55,719 nucleotides of DNA from an uncultured Gammaproteobacteria bacterium (GCA_905479295.1 CAJQLY010000048.1:1-55719), one strand, 5' to 3'; counted from the stretch's first letter, positions 29,552 to 40,661 are shown. Program-made: numbers and translations. Notes: a model not told the origin generated them from the letters alone.

Positions 29552-30706
29552 GTGAAGCTTGAGGAAATCCATGCTCAACTTAAACAATTAGACGAAAGTC
29601 AGAGCCTACGCACGCGCCGAACTTTAAATGGCCCACAGGGTGTGCAGGTCACGCTAGACGATAGCGACTATTTATCGTTTTGTAGTAATGACTATTTAGG
29701 GCTGGCTAATGACCCGCGCGTAGTCACTGCTGCCGTTGATGCCTTACAGCAGCATGGTGTCGGCAGCGGTGCCTCACAGATGATCAGTGGCTACAGTACG
29801 CAACATGCCTCCTTTGAAAAAGAGTTAGCGTATTTCTTAGGCGTTGAACGCGTATTACTATTTTCTTCCGGCTACCTTGCCAATCTTGGTGTGGTTAGCG
29901 CCTTGAGTTCGCGTCACAGTGCTGTCTTCAGTGATCGCTTAAACCACGCATCGTTAATCGATGCAGCCAAGCTGAGTGACGCCAAACATCAACGTTATCA
30001 CCACCGTGATCATCAGGGCTTAGAGCGGCTATTACAAAAAACTGACGCCACCAACAAACTTATTTTGAGCGATGGTGTATTTAGTATGGAAGGCAGTATC
30101 GCGCCATTAGCCGAGTTAATCGCATTAAAAAAAGAACATCATGCCTTACTCCTGATCGATGATGCCCACGGCCTTGGTGTGCTCGGTGAAAAGGGAATAG
30201 GTAGTGCAGAACAGCTCCAAGTAAACCCGGAAGATATCGATCTTTTAATCGGTACTTTTGGCAAGGCCTTTGGTAGTAGCGGTGCCTTTGTTGCCGGCAA
30301 GCACGACCTGCTTGAGTACATCATGCAAAAAGCACGTAGCCTAATTTATACCACAGCAGCACCTGCAGCCTTAATTGCTGCCTGCGCAAAAAGTTTAGAC
30401 ATTATTCAAAACGAACCAACACGAAGAGGGCGTTTACAAGATAATATCGCTTATTATCGGGAACAGATTAAGCGCTTACAGCAGCCCAGTTTAGACTCTA
30501 TCAGCGCTATTCAATCGATAGTCTTGGGTGATAATGACACGGTAATACGCCTTAGCCAGCAACTAGCAGCAGAGGGTATTTTAGTTTTACCAATTAGACC
30601 GCCAACTGTTCCAGCCAATAGCGCACGGTTGCGCATTACCTTAAGCAGTGAGCATTCTAAGGTAGATATTGATCGGTTAATTACTGCCTTACAGCAATAT
30701 TTATAA
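29552..30706 (+). CDS. bioF: 8-amino-7-oxononanoate synthase
   Basis: BioF condenses pimeloyl-thioester with alanine, the first ring-forming step of biotin synthesis. It is a PLP alpha-oxoamine synthase: FCSNDYLGLAND, GSGASQMISGYSTQH, DDAHGLGVLGEKG and the PLP lysine K238 in GTFGKAFGSSGAF. The 384-residue length is normal. The start is GTG at 29552. It follows bioB, but bioH, bioC and bioD, which often come next, are not in this window; the convergent radC gene follows instead. Confidence 0.96.
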   Translation: MKLEEIHAQLKQLDESQSLRTRRTLNGPQGVQVTLDDSDYLSFCSNDYLGLANDPRVVTAAVDALQQHGVGSGASQMISGYSTQHASFEKELAYFLGVERVLLFSSGYLANLGVVSALSSRHSAVFSDRLNHASLIDAAKLSDAKHQRYHHRDHQGLERLLQKTDATNKLILSDGVFSMEGSIAPLAELIALKKEHHALLLIDDAHGLGVLGEKGIGSAEQLQVNPEDIDLLIGTFGKAFGSSGAFVAGKHDLLEYIMQKARSLIYTTAAPAALIAACAKSLDIIQNEPTRRGRLQDNIAYYREQIKRLQQPSLDSISAIQSIVLGDNDTVIRLSQQLAAEGILVLPIRPPTVPANSARLRITLSSEHSKVDIDRLITALQQYL

Positions 30707-30717
30707 CAGCTGATTTT

Positions 30718-31389
30718 TCAAAGTAGTCCATGCTCTGCCATAGAATAGGTGTCTTCCCCCACAATGATATGATCTATCACAGTGACATCAATCAAGCCTA
30801 AAGCTTGTTGTAATCGTTCGGTAATCTGCTTATCGGCATTGCTTGGTTTGGTATTACCCGAAGGATGGTTATGCGCAAAAATAATCGCTGAGGCATTCAT
30901 TTTTAATACCAATTTAACAACCTCTCGTGGATAGACACTGGTACCACTAAGGCTGCCACGAAATAATTCCTCGTAGTGCAATAAATTCAAGCACACATCA
31001 AGCAAGATACAGGCAAATACCTCATGTTGTTTATGTCGTAGCTTTGTTGCCAAGTAGTTCATTACAGAGGCTGGATTATCTAGTAGTGGCTCCATTGCTA
31101 TACAACTTTCCATCGCACGTTCTGCAATTACTGCGATTACTGCAATCTGTGAATATTTGGCCATACCAATCCCAACAACCTGTTGTAGGTCAGCCCAGTC
31201 AGCATGCAAAATCTTTTGCAGACCCCCAAACTGATTAAGCAATAGTTGAGCTAACTCAACTGCTGAGCAATCACGTCGGCCATTACGCAATATTACGGCC
31301 AGCAGTTCTGCGTCAGAAAGACTCGCTGCACCACGTTGCAGTAGTTTTTCACGTGGGCGCAGCTGTTGTGGGAAATCCTCGATTAACAT
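30718..31389 (-). CDS. radC: RadC family JAB-domain protein
   Basis: RadC-family proteins have an N-terminal helix-hairpin-helix-like region (LQQVVGIGMAKYSQIAVIA) and a C-terminal JAB/MPN metalloprotease-like domain. The metal motif appears as IIFAHNHPSGNTKPSNAD with VIVGEDTYSMAE at the end. The 223-residue length fits. Despite the name, a DNA-repair role has not held up and the substrate is unknown. It is divergent from coaBC, as in many gammaproteobacteria. Confidence 0.94.
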   Translation of the reverse strand: MLIEDFPQQLRPREKLLQRGAASLSDAELLAVILRNGRRDCSAVELAQLLLNQFGGLQKILHADWADLQQVVGIGMAKYSQIAVIAVIAERAMESCIAMEPLLDNPASVMNYLATKLRHKQHEVFACILLDVCLNLLHYEELFRGSLSGTSVYPREVVKLVLKMNASAIIFAHNHPSGNTKPSNADKQITERLQQALGLIDVTVIDHIIVGEDTYSMAEHGLL

Positions 31390-31423
31390 GTCTTTAAATT
31401 ATGCTCCAAATTTAATAATGCTT

Positions 31424-31452
31424 TTAAGCAGGAACAGGCTTTCAGGTATACT
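31424..31452 (+). promoter_or_regulatory. Possible coaBC promoter very close to the start codon
   Basis: TATACT (31447-31452) is a strong -10 match; TTAAGC 17 bases upstream is a weak -35. Transcription would start about 31459, only a couple of bases before the ATG at 31461, and no ribosome-binding site is visible in front of it. Prediction; it could also be chance in a short divergent gap. Confidence 0.35.
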
Positions 31453-31460
31453 GTTGCACT

Positions 31461-32702
31461 ATGACATTACGAAATAAACAAATCGTCATTGCAGTCACTG
31501 GCGGGATTGCCGCCTATAAGACTGCCCAGCTCGTTCGCGAAGTACAAGCAGAAGGCGCACAGGTGCGTGTCGTCATGACCGCTAGTGCTACCAGCTTTGT
31601 TGCTGCAAAAACCTTTCAAGCACTTAGTGGCAGTCCTGTAGCAATCACAGACAATGGTTTATTTGATCAAGCTGGTATGGATCACATTACCTTGGCACGA
31701 TGGGCAGATCTGATTGTTATTGCACCAGCTAGTGCAAACAGCATAGCCAAGCTCATCCATGGTGAGGCTGATGAGCTGCTGTATGCCATGTGCTTAGCAC
31801 ATGAAGGGCAGGTTGCTATCGCACCAGCGATGAATCAACAAATGTGGTCCAATGTTGCGACGCAGGAGAATATCAATGGTTTGCGTAATAGAGGCTTTTT
31901 GATTTGGGGCCCGGCAGATGGGGCACAGGCCTGTGGCGAAGTCGGTCCTGGCCGCATGTTAGAAGTTTCTGAGCTACTGCAGTTAGTGCTAAGCAGGTTT
32001 GAAAACACAGCCTTTGCTGGCCAACATATTGTAATTACTGCTGGCCCTACACATGAAGCAATCGACCCGGTGCGTTATATCGGCAATCGCTCTTCAGGTA
32101 AAATGGGCTTTGCCCTAGCCGAGGCTGCACTAGCTGCAGGTGCACGCGTTACACTAGTCGCTGGGCCAACAGAACAAATATGTAGTCCGCGCATTCATGT
32201 TATCCATGTTGAGACTGCTGCTGAAATGCATCTAGCCGTTTTTCAACAGCTTGATGATTGTGATCTCTTTATCGCCTGTGCTGCAGTTGCCGATTATCGC
32301 GTGGCTAATATCGCAGCTGAAAAAATTAAAAAGCATAGTGAACACCTAAGCTTAGAGTTAGAACCTACTGAAGATATCTTACGTGATGTTAAACAAGCAC
32401 AGCCAAAGCTTTTTTGTGTCGGCTTTGCCGCTGAGACTGAACATACCATTGAATATGCACGCGATAAGTTAGTACGCAAAAAGCTGGATATGATTATTGC
32501 CAATCAAGTTGGCAGCAGTGAGCAGGGATTTAGTAGTGATTATAATGCGGTTGAAATATTGACTGCAGATAGCCAAGAAAGTATTGCGCGTATGCGTAAG
32601 ACCGCTCTAGCACCAAAAATATTAGACGCCATTCATCAACAGTTACTTAACCGCAAAGAAAACTCCAATGTCCGTTACCTCAAAAAGTCGCATTCAACTT
32701 AA
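31461..32702 (+). CDS. coaBC: Bifunctional phosphopantothenoylcysteine decarboxylase / phosphopantothenate-cysteine ligase
   Basis: CoaBC makes phosphopantetheine for coenzyme A. The N-terminal flavoprotein (CoaC) domain has [37 protein letters not shown] and the PAMNQQMW loop with the active-site region; a Cys-containing lid ([13 protein letters not shown]) follows. The CoaB domain from ~residue 190 begins [20 protein letters not shown] and has the [14 protein letters not shown] nucleotide motif and [10 protein letters not shown]. The 413-residue length is normal. Its 3' end overlaps dut by 35 bases. Confidence 0.96.
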   Translation: MTLRNKQIVIAVTGGIAAYKTAQLVREVQAEGAQVRVVMTASATSFVAAKTFQALSGSPVAITDNGLFDQAGMDHITLARWADLIVIAPASANSIAKLIHGEADELLYAMCLAHEGQVAIAPAMNQQMWSNVATQENINGLRNRGFLIWGPADGAQACGEVGPGRMLEVSELLQLVLSRFENTAFAGQHIVITAGPTHEAIDPVRYIGNRSSGKMGFALAEAALAAGARVTLVAGPTEQICSPRIHVIHVETAAEMHLAVFQQLDDCDLFIACAAVADYRVANIAAEKIKKHSEHLSLELEPTEDILRDVKQAQPKLFCVGFAAETEHTIEYARDKLVRKKLDMIIANQVGSSEQGFSSDYNAVEILTADSQESIARMRKTALAPKILDAIHQQLLNRKENSNVRYLKKSHST

Positions 32703-33138
32703 AGTTTTAGATCCTCGTATTGGTTCAGAATACCCGTTACCTAGCTACGCCACTGAAGGTTCGGCGGGCATGGATTTACGTGCCTGCTTAGATCAAGCCC
32801 TATGTTTGAAACCAGGGGACTGTGAACTAATCCAAACAGGTATATCAATCTATATTCAAGGCCCAACACTAGCTGCCGTACTACTCCCACGTTCTGGCCT
32901 GGGGCATAAGCATGGCATCGTACTCGGTAACCTTGTTGGCCTGATTGATTCCGACTACCAAGGTCCCTTAATGGTCTCTATGTGGAATCGGAGTCAGGAA
33001 GATTTTACTATTGAGCCGGGTGATCGCATTGCACAGATGGTAATCCTTCCGGTGATTCAGCCAGAGTTTGATCTGGTTGATGAGTTTGTCGCCAGTGAAC
33101 GTGGTACCGGTGGCTTTGGTCATAGCGGTAAGAAATAA
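32668..33138 (+). CDS. dut: Deoxyuridine 5'-triphosphate nucleotidohydrolase (dUTPase)
   Basis: Dut hydrolyses dUTP to dUMP, keeping uracil out of DNA and feeding dTMP synthesis. The trimeric dUTPase motifs are all visible: [11 protein letters not shown] (1), [10 protein letters not shown] (2), [17 protein letters not shown] (3), [10 protein letters not shown] (4) and [10 protein letters not shown] (5, C-terminal flexible arm). The 156-residue length is typical. The start overlaps coaBC by 35 bases, the standard coaBC-dut coupling. Confidence 0.97.
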   Translation: MSVTSKSRIQLKVLDPRIGSEYPLPSYATEGSAGMDLRACLDQALCLKPGDCELIQTGISIYIQGPTLAAVLLPRSGLGHKHGIVLGNLVGLIDSDYQGPLMVSMWNRSQEDFTIEPGDRIAQMVILPVIQPEFDLVDEFVASERGTGGFGHSGKK

Positions 33139-33141
33139 GCT

Positions 33142-35420
<2,279 letters not shown>

Positions 35421-35428
35421 CGACTACA

Positions 35429-35614
35429 TCACTGTTCAGGTGGACATTTTTGATCACTGTAAGAGCAAAATACACAGCAGTCACCCGGTAATGGCTTGAT
35501 CATTTGTTCGCAACGTTCACAGGGGCAAAAAGACAGGCAGGCATCAGTTGGCATCATAAGTTCTTGACGATGATGACAGTACGGGCACGCAAGTGTTGCT
35601 TTCAGTTGTGGCAT
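35429..35614 (-). CDS. GDCCVxC-motif small metal-binding-type protein
   Basis: Only 61 residues with nine cysteines: a CPYCHH pair near the N-terminus, CLSFCPCERCEQMIKPLPG, then GDCCVFCSYSDQKCPPEQ at the C-terminus. This matches the small GDCCVxC family, some members of which are selenoproteins; here all positions are ordinary Cys codons. The zinc-ribbon-like spacing suggests metal binding; function is unknown. It converges on argB. Nine G residues stand eight bases before its ATG, where the ribosome-binding site should be. Confidence 0.85.
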   Translation of the reverse strand: MPQLKATLACPYCHHRQELMMPTDACLSFCPCERCEQMIKPLPGDCCVFCSYSDQKCPPEQ

Positions 35615-35622
35615 AGGCTTGT

Positions 35623-35631
35623 CCCCCCCCC
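35623..35631. repeat. Homopolymer C9 (G9 on the coding strand) before the GDCCVxC gene
   Basis: Nine consecutive C on the plus strand, i.e. G9 on the minus strand, end eight bases upstream of the minus-strand ATG at 35614. It occupies the Shine-Dalgarno position. Seen directly; it is the longest C/G run I noticed in the window. Confidence 0.9.
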
Positions 35632-35703
35632 TGCCAACTATTCTGGCTAAAAAAGACAGTTAATACCGCAGCGAAACGCCTATTTGATAGCGTTTAAGTG
35701 ATA

Positions 35704-36333
35704 TTAAACCCCGTATTGATTACGGTATTCTGTCAATGCCTGCTGTTGTTCTGCCATGTTCGTCTGCACGTAACTAAGCAGGTCGTTTAATCCGGCAATT
35801 GCCAACACTGGAATCTGAAACTGCTGTTCTATTTCTTGAATAGCACTGGCGCCATTTGGACCTTTTTCCTGACGGTCTAAAGCGACGATTACAGCAACCA
35901 CTTCAGCATCGGAATCCTTAATGATGTCAAAACTCTCACGGATAGCAGTACCCGCTGTAATCACATCATCAGTGATCACTATTTTACCTGCTAAGGGGGC
36001 ACCAATTAAAAGACCGGCCTCACCATGTGTCTTTGCCTCCTTGCGATTAAAGGCGACCGCTACAGAGCGCTGATGCTGCTGATGTAGAGAAACTGAAATT
36101 GCAGTTGCTAGCGGTATTCCCTTATAAGCAGGGCCAAATAACATATCGAAGTCGATACCTGAATCAATCAAGCGTTGTGCATAAAATTCGCCTAATACAG
36201 CTAAGTGTTCACCCGTATTAAATTTACCTGCATTGAAAAAGTACGGACTGATGCGCCCTGACTTGAGAGTGAATTGTCCAAATTGTAATGCCTCGCTATG
36301 CATAGCGAATTCAACGAATTTTGAGGTTTCCAT
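35704..36333 (-). CDS. pyrE: Orotate phosphoribosyltransferase
   Basis: PyrE joins orotate to PRPP giving OMP in pyrimidine synthesis. The type I PRTase loop VVITDDVITAGTAIRESF, the N-terminal FTLKSGRISPYFFNAGKF, and FNRKEAKTHGEAG (catalytic loop Lys) are diagnostic. I choose the ATG at 36333 (METSKFVEFAM), which aligns with the usual start and gives 209 residues; an ATG at 36369 adds 12 residues. It is divergent from the ExoIII-like gene, as pyrE and crc are in Pseudomonas. Confidence 0.96.
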   Translation of the reverse strand: METSKFVEFAMHSEALQFGQFTLKSGRISPYFFNAGKFNTGEHLAVLGEFYAQRLIDSGIDFDMLFGPAYKGIPLATAISVSLHQQHQRSVAVAFNRKEAKTHGEAGLLIGAPLAGKIVITDDVITAGTAIRESFDIIKDSDAEVVAVIVALDRQEKGPNGASAIQEIEQQFQIPVLAIAGLNDLLSYVQTNMAEQQQALTEYRNQYGV

Positions 36334-36431
36334 AGTGCCTATACTGTGATGATAGTTATTAGGGTGCATGTTAAAATAAACACATAGTTTAAACGAATTT
36401 CCTTACATTCTCCTATATAGAAGCTAGCGCC

Positions 36432-37220
36432 GTGCCTAAAAAAATAAAAATAATTTCACTTAATGCCAATGGTATTCGAGCTGCAGCAAGAAAAGGTTTT
36501 TTTCAGTGGCTGGCAGCACAAAATGCCGACGTCGTTTGTATTCAAGAGACCAAGGCTCAATTTGATCAGCTACGAGATGACCCTCAATATCAACCTGAAG
36601 GCTATTATTGTTATTACGTTGATGCGATCAAAAAAGGCTATAGCGGTGTTGCCGTATACAGTCGAGAAAAGCCACTTAAGGTGATACCTAAACTAGGTGT
36701 GGAAGAATTTGATAATGAAGGTCGCTACTTAGAACTACAGTTTGAACGCTTTGCTGTCGTTTCTTTGTATGCGCCTTCAGGCTCATCCAGTGATGAACGC
36801 CAAGCGGCTAAGTTTCGTTTTATGGATATCTTTATGCCGCATCTCAAAAATTTAAAACGGCGTAAGAAGCCATATATTATTTGTGGTGACTGGAATATTG
36901 CACACAAAGAAATAGACCTTAAGAATTGGCGTGGTAATCGCAAAAATTCTGGCTTTTTACCTGAAGAACGAGCTTGGCTGGATGAGCTATTTAATCAGCA
37001 AGGTTATATCGACGTTTTCCGAGAAATTAATGATCAAGCCGATCAATATACTTGGTGGTCTAATCGTGGCCAATCGTGGGCTAATAATGTCGGCTGGCGT
37101 ATTGACTACCATATTGCTTCAGCAGAATTCAGTGGCCTTGCGAGTGATGCAGAGATCTACAAAGATCAACGCTTTTCAGATCATGCACCACTTATCATTA
37201 GCTATCGGTTAAATAATTAG
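36432..37220 (+). CDS. Exonuclease III family protein at the crc locus
   Basis: A 262-residue endonuclease/exonuclease/phosphatase-fold protein. Conserved catalytic residues are kept: ISLNANGIRAA (N11/N13), CIQETKA (E39, metal), YAPSGSS, ICGDWNIAHKEIDLKNWRGN and RFSDHAPLII (Asp-His). Its overall wording (FLPEERAWLDELF, YTWWSNRG, GWRIDYHIAS) is closest to the group including Pseudomonas Crc, and it is divergent from pyrE like crc. Pseudomonas Crc has lost the nuclease residues, so this one could be an active AP-endonuclease. The start is a GTG at 36432. The MFS gene begins at the base after its stop. Confidence 0.88.
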   Translation: MPKKIKIISLNANGIRAAARKGFFQWLAAQNADVVCIQETKAQFDQLRDDPQYQPEGYYCYYVDAIKKGYSGVAVYSREKPLKVIPKLGVEEFDNEGRYLELQFERFAVVSLYAPSGSSSDERQAAKFRFMDIFMPHLKNLKRRKKPYIICGDWNIAHKEIDLKNWRGNRKNSGFLPEERAWLDELFNQQGYIDVFREINDQADQYTWWSNRGQSWANNVGWRIDYHIASAEFSGLASDAEIYKDQRFSDHAPLIISYRLNN

Positions 37221-38516
37221 ATGAATACATTAATTTCGACTTTTAAGGTCTACTGGCAAAAACGCATCCTAGCCATGTTAGCTCTTGGCTTTTCTGCTGG
37301 TCTACCACTATTACTAGTCTTTGGTACGCTGTCTTTTTGGTTGCGTAAAGAAGGTATTGATCGCACGACTATTGGCTTCATTTCTTGGGTCGCTTTATTT
37401 TATGGTCTTAAGTTCCTCTGGGCACCGTTGGTCGATCATTTAAGGCTACCCCTACTGGCAAGATTATTTGGTCAGCGCCGGAGTTGGTTGTTGTTGGCGC
37501 AATGTGGTGTTTTACTCAGCCTCTTTGCTATGGGTAGTGTTGATCCTCAACAACACCTAGAGCAATTAATTCTGTTGGCTTTGGTTGTTGCCTTTTCCTC
37601 TGCAACACAAGATATTGCTTTGGACGCCTGGCGTATTGAATCTGCTCCAGTAGAAGAACAGGCCGCAATGGCGGCCAGTTATCAACTCGGTTATCGCCTG
37701 GGCATGATCTTGGCTGGTGGTGGTGCTTTTTCATTGGCCTATTTCTATGGCTGGTCTATCGCCTATCAAATGATGGCAGGCTTTATGTTAATTGGTGTAG
37801 TCACTACTTTACTAGTGAGTGAACCAGAACAAGCTAATATCAGTGATCTTACTAGTGCTACCGTCGGACGGATTCGACGTTGTGCCCAGTGGTTACGTAT
37901 TGCAGTAGCACAGCCCTTTGCTGATTTCTTTTATCGTAACGGCTGGTTTGGTCTAGTACTGTTAATTTTCATCGGTTGTTTCCGCCTAAGTGATATCACC
38001 ATGGGTGTGATGACAGGGCCTTTTTATGCCGATATGGGTTATACCGAATTACAGGTTGGCTTAGTCTCAAAAACTTTTGGTGTGGGCATGACTATTTTTG
38101 GCGCCTTGCTTGGCGGCCTGTTAGTCACACGCTTCAAGATTTTACCTATGTTGATTGTTTCCAGCATATTGGTTGTGATCACTAATCTGGTATTTGCTGT
38201 ACTAGCGACCAAGGCTCCCAGCACCATATTATTAGCCAGTGTCATTACTGCCGATAATATCAGTGGGGGTATTGCTGGCACTGTGTTCATCGCCTACTTA
38301 TCTGGACTAACCAACCGTCTCTACACCGCTACACAATATGCACTACTTAGCTCAGTGATGTTATTGCCGGCTAAATTTATAGGTGGGTTTGCTGGCGAGG
38401 TAGTTGATGCGATGGGTTATTTAATGTTCTTTATTTATTCTGCAGGGCTAGGCTTACCTGCCATTTTATTAGCTCTATGGTTAAGCACTCGTGAGCGGCA
38501 CACAGAAATAAATTAG
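37221..38516 (+). CDS. ampG: AmpG-like MFS permease (muropeptide transporter family)
   Basis: A 431-residue inner-membrane protein with about 12 hydrophobic helices. The signature SSATQDIALDAWRIE (residues ~128-142) and the N-terminal LGFSAGLPLLLVFGTLSFWL followed by FLWAPLVDHLRLP are typical of the AmpG family of anhydromuropeptide importers used in cell-wall recycling. The substrate is inferred from family only. It immediately follows the ExoIII-like gene (no spacer) and overlaps the convergent L,D-transpeptidase by four bases. Confidence 0.88.
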   Translation: MNTLISTFKVYWQKRILAMLALGFSAGLPLLLVFGTLSFWLRKEGIDRTTIGFISWVALFYGLKFLWAPLVDHLRLPLLARLFGQRRSWLLLAQCGVLLSLFAMGSVDPQQHLEQLILLALVVAFSSATQDIALDAWRIESAPVEEQAAMAASYQLGYRLGMILAGGGAFSLAYFYGWSIAYQMMAGFMLIGVVTTLLVSEPEQANISDLTSATVGRIRRCAQWLRIAVAQPFADFFYRNGWFGLVLLIFIGCFRLSDITMGVMTGPFYADMGYTELQVGLVSKTFGVGMTIFGALLGGLLVTRFKILPMLIVSSILVVITNLVFAVLATKAPSTILLASVITADNISGGIAGTVFIAYLSGLTNRLYTATQYALLSSVMLLPAKFIGGFAGEVVDAMGYLMFFIYSAGLGLPAILLALWLSTRERHTEIN

Positions 38517-39073
38517 GGCTTAATTGTGATCGGAGTACCATCGGCAACCATCGACCAAATTTCTAACATGTCTTGGTTCTCAACAGCAATGCAACCATCG
38601 GTCCAGTCAAACTGATCAAAACCTAAATGAATTCGCTCCACCCAACTACTAGGTTGGCCGTGAATCATAATTTCACCTCCTGGATCAATACCTGAGCGCT
38701 TTGCTGTACGCAACTGTTCTGGAGTTGGGTAAGAGACATGCAGTGAACGAAAGAACCGGCTAGCTGGGTTTCGCCAATCCAAAATATAGTCACCTTCTGG
38801 AGTTCTAGAGTCACCTTCTTGCTGTTTCTGCCCCAGCGGGTTTTTACCTAAAGCAATCCGGTATTCTCGTAAGGTGGTAGACCCACCCATTAAAAAAAGT
38901 TTGCGCGCCGCTTTTTCTACGATGACGTGTGTTACTTGAGATTTTTCAGCTTTTGATGTGGCTGGCATATACAATTTTGTTACTACTGGTTTCAATAAAA
39001 ATATATCACGATCATTAGCAAATACTACCTGTAGACACAACACTACAACTAACAGGGAATAGCCACACTTCAT
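38513..39073 (-). CDS. Exported L,D-transpeptidase family protein
   Basis: A 186-residue YkuD-domain protein with an N-terminal signal (MKCGYSLLVVVLCLQVVFA). The domain runs from HVIVEKAARKLFLMGG through IMIHGQPSS to the active-site Cys in WTDGCIAVENQDMLEIW. The His-Gly and Gly-Cys elements are those of enzymes that cross-link or detach peptidoglycan stem peptides. The WTDGCIAV form resembles YafK-like members. Specific activity is not predictable. It converges on the ampG-like gene. Confidence 0.9.
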   Translation of the reverse strand: MKCGYSLLVVVLCLQVVFANDRDIFLLKPVVTKLYMPATSKAEKSQVTHVIVEKAARKLFLMGGSTTLREYRIALGKNPLGQKQQEGDSRTPEGDYILDWRNPASRFFRSLHVSYPTPEQLRTAKRSGIDPGGEIMIHGQPSSWVERIHLGFDQFDWTDGCIAVENQDMLEIWSMVADGTPITIKP

Positions 39074-39110
39074 AAATTTCTCTTTATAACTTACTAAATA
39101 ATAACAGCGC

Positions 39111-39749
39111 TTAAACCTGGCTACGCTTACTTTTCAGCCACTTTAAAATAGGCTGCCATTGTTCTCTATCCATTGCACTTGCTGCTGGACCTAGCTCAAA
39201 GATACCCAAGCCACGATCAGCTGCACGGACATAATTTTGGCTATCTCGTAGCGTCGTTAGAAACGGTATCTTTTGTTTACTGAGAAACTCTTCAAGCTCA
39301 GCACTGATATTAGTAATGCTACGGCAACGATTAGCAATCAACGCGATCTTAGCTTTTTTTTGTGCTACTGGTGCGCAGCTTTTAATTTCTTTAATGAAGT
39401 TACTAGCTGCTCGCATATCAATCGGCGATGGTAATACGGGGATCAGTATGGTCTCTGCTTTTCGTACCAAGGTAGTCAGTTCTGCACCATGTACAGCGGC
39501 GGGCGCATCCAGTATGACGATATCGGTTTGACGCTTCACTCTGCCTGCATTACGTTGATAGCCAGCAATGCCTGTTATTGGTGGACGTGCAGAAGAACGT
39601 TCATTTAGCCAAGCTAAACTACTCGCCTGTGGATCGTAGTCAACCAAAGCTACATTATTTTGCTGACTAGCGAAGTAGCTTGCTAAATTAGTTGCCAAGG
39701 TTGTTTTACCTGAACCGCCCTTAGCATTTAACACCATGATATGACGCAT
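39111..39749 (-). CDS. Orphan ParA/MinD-family ATPase
   Basis: A 212-residue deviant Walker A ATPase: MVLNAKGGSGKTTLATNLAS (signature Lys in KGGSGKTT), a switch-I-like ALVDYDPQASSLAWL, and DIVILDAPA for Walker B. It lacks the N-terminal DNA-binding helix of chromosomal ParA and has no adjacent ParB; the canonical parA-parB pair is at 53381-55078. Such orphans position cargoes such as chemoreceptor arrays, pili or carboxysomes in other bacteria, but nothing here shows which. A good GAGAGG ribosome-binding site precedes the ATG. Confidence 0.88.
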   Translation of the reverse strand: MRHIMVLNAKGGSGKTTLATNLASYFASQQNNVALVDYDPQASSLAWLNERSSARPPITGIAGYQRNAGRVKRQTDIVILDAPAAVHGAELTTLVRKAETILIPVLPSPIDMRAASNFIKEIKSCAPVAQKKAKIALIANRCRSITNISAELEEFLSKQKIPFLTTLRDSQNYVRAADRGLGIFELGPAASAMDREQWQPILKWLKSKRSQV

Positions 39750-39853
39750 AACTAGAACCTCTCAATGTAAGATTTCTTGATAGAACCATTAATAGTCTGA
39801 ACTATGCCTTTAGTACAAACAAGATCCTACTCAGCTAAATTTTTGAAAAAGTA

Positions 39854-40624
39854 CTATATTTTAAACTCTGCAATCACCGGCGCATGGTCAGATGGACGCT
39901 CCCAGGCGCGAGGCGTCTTATCTATCCGGCTAAAACTACAGGCAGCACTTAATGCTGCACTGGCGAGTATCAAATCAATGCGTAAGCCTTGGTTCCTAGG
40001 AAATCCACCACTGCGGTAGTCCCACCAACTAAAACTAGCCTCTTCTTGCTCAAATTGACGAAAGGTATCACTGAACCCAAGCGCACATAATTTCTCTAGG
40101 GCTGAACGCTCTGGCTGACTACAAAGAATTATATTTTCATTCCATTTTTCTGGGTCATGTACATCACGCTCATCTGGGGCAATATTAAAATCACCTAGCA
40201 CAACCACTTGTTCATACCGGCTTTTTTCTTCTGCAATAAAGGCAGTGACCTTTTCTAGCCAATTCAATTTATAAGCATATTTCTCACTACCTACTTCAGA
40301 ACCATTCACGACATAAAGATTGATGATGCGAACACCTGAAATTGTTGCAGCTAGTATGCGCCGCTGGGGGTCATCAAGTTGTGGAATATCAGTAACAACA
40401 TCTTCTGGCTTTTGTTTTGCCAGTATAGCGACGCCGTTGTAGGTCTTCTGTCCGGAGAATACAACGCGATAACCAGCATCAAGAATTTCTTCTAATGGAA
40501 ATACTGGGTCTTGCGTCTTTGTTTCTTGTATTGCGAGTACGTCTACTGGGTTTTCTTCTAACCAGGTTAATACTTGAGGTAGACGCACACGTAGTGAATT
40601 TACATTCCAGCTAGCTATTTGCAT
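39854..40624 (-). CDS. xthA: Exodeoxyribonuclease III
   Basis: A 256-residue Mg-dependent AP endonuclease and 3'-exonuclease for base-excision repair. Catalytic motifs are IASWNVNSLRVRL (Asn), IQETKTQD (E34), VVLGDFNIAPDERDVHDP (Asp/Asn), SFSWWDYR and PSDHAPVIAEF (Asp-His). It is the second ExoIII-family gene in ~3 kb, and its motifs are more typical of authentic ExoIII than the crc-locus copy. It starts with ATG and is transcribed toward the ParA-like gene. gyrB lies just upstream on the same strand. Confidence 0.94.
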   Translation of the reverse strand: MQIASWNVNSLRVRLPQVLTWLEENPVDVLAIQETKTQDPVFPLEEILDAGYRVVFSGQKTYNGVAILAKQKPEDVVTDIPQLDDPQRRILAATISGVRIINLYVVNGSEVGSEKYAYKLNWLEKVTAFIAEEKSRYEQVVVLGDFNIAPDERDVHDPEKWNENIILCSQPERSALEKLCALGFSDTFRQFEQEEASFSWWDYRSGGFPRNQGLRIDLILASAALSAACSFSRIDKTPRAWERPSDHAPVIAEFKI

Positions 40625-40661
40625 GATGTTATCGGCTCGTTTTTATCTCAAGCTGTTGGGT

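Noticed and set aside
35429-35614. Selenocysteine in the GDCCVxC protein
   Set aside because: All relevant positions are TGC or TGT codons and no in-frame TGA occurs in the motif.
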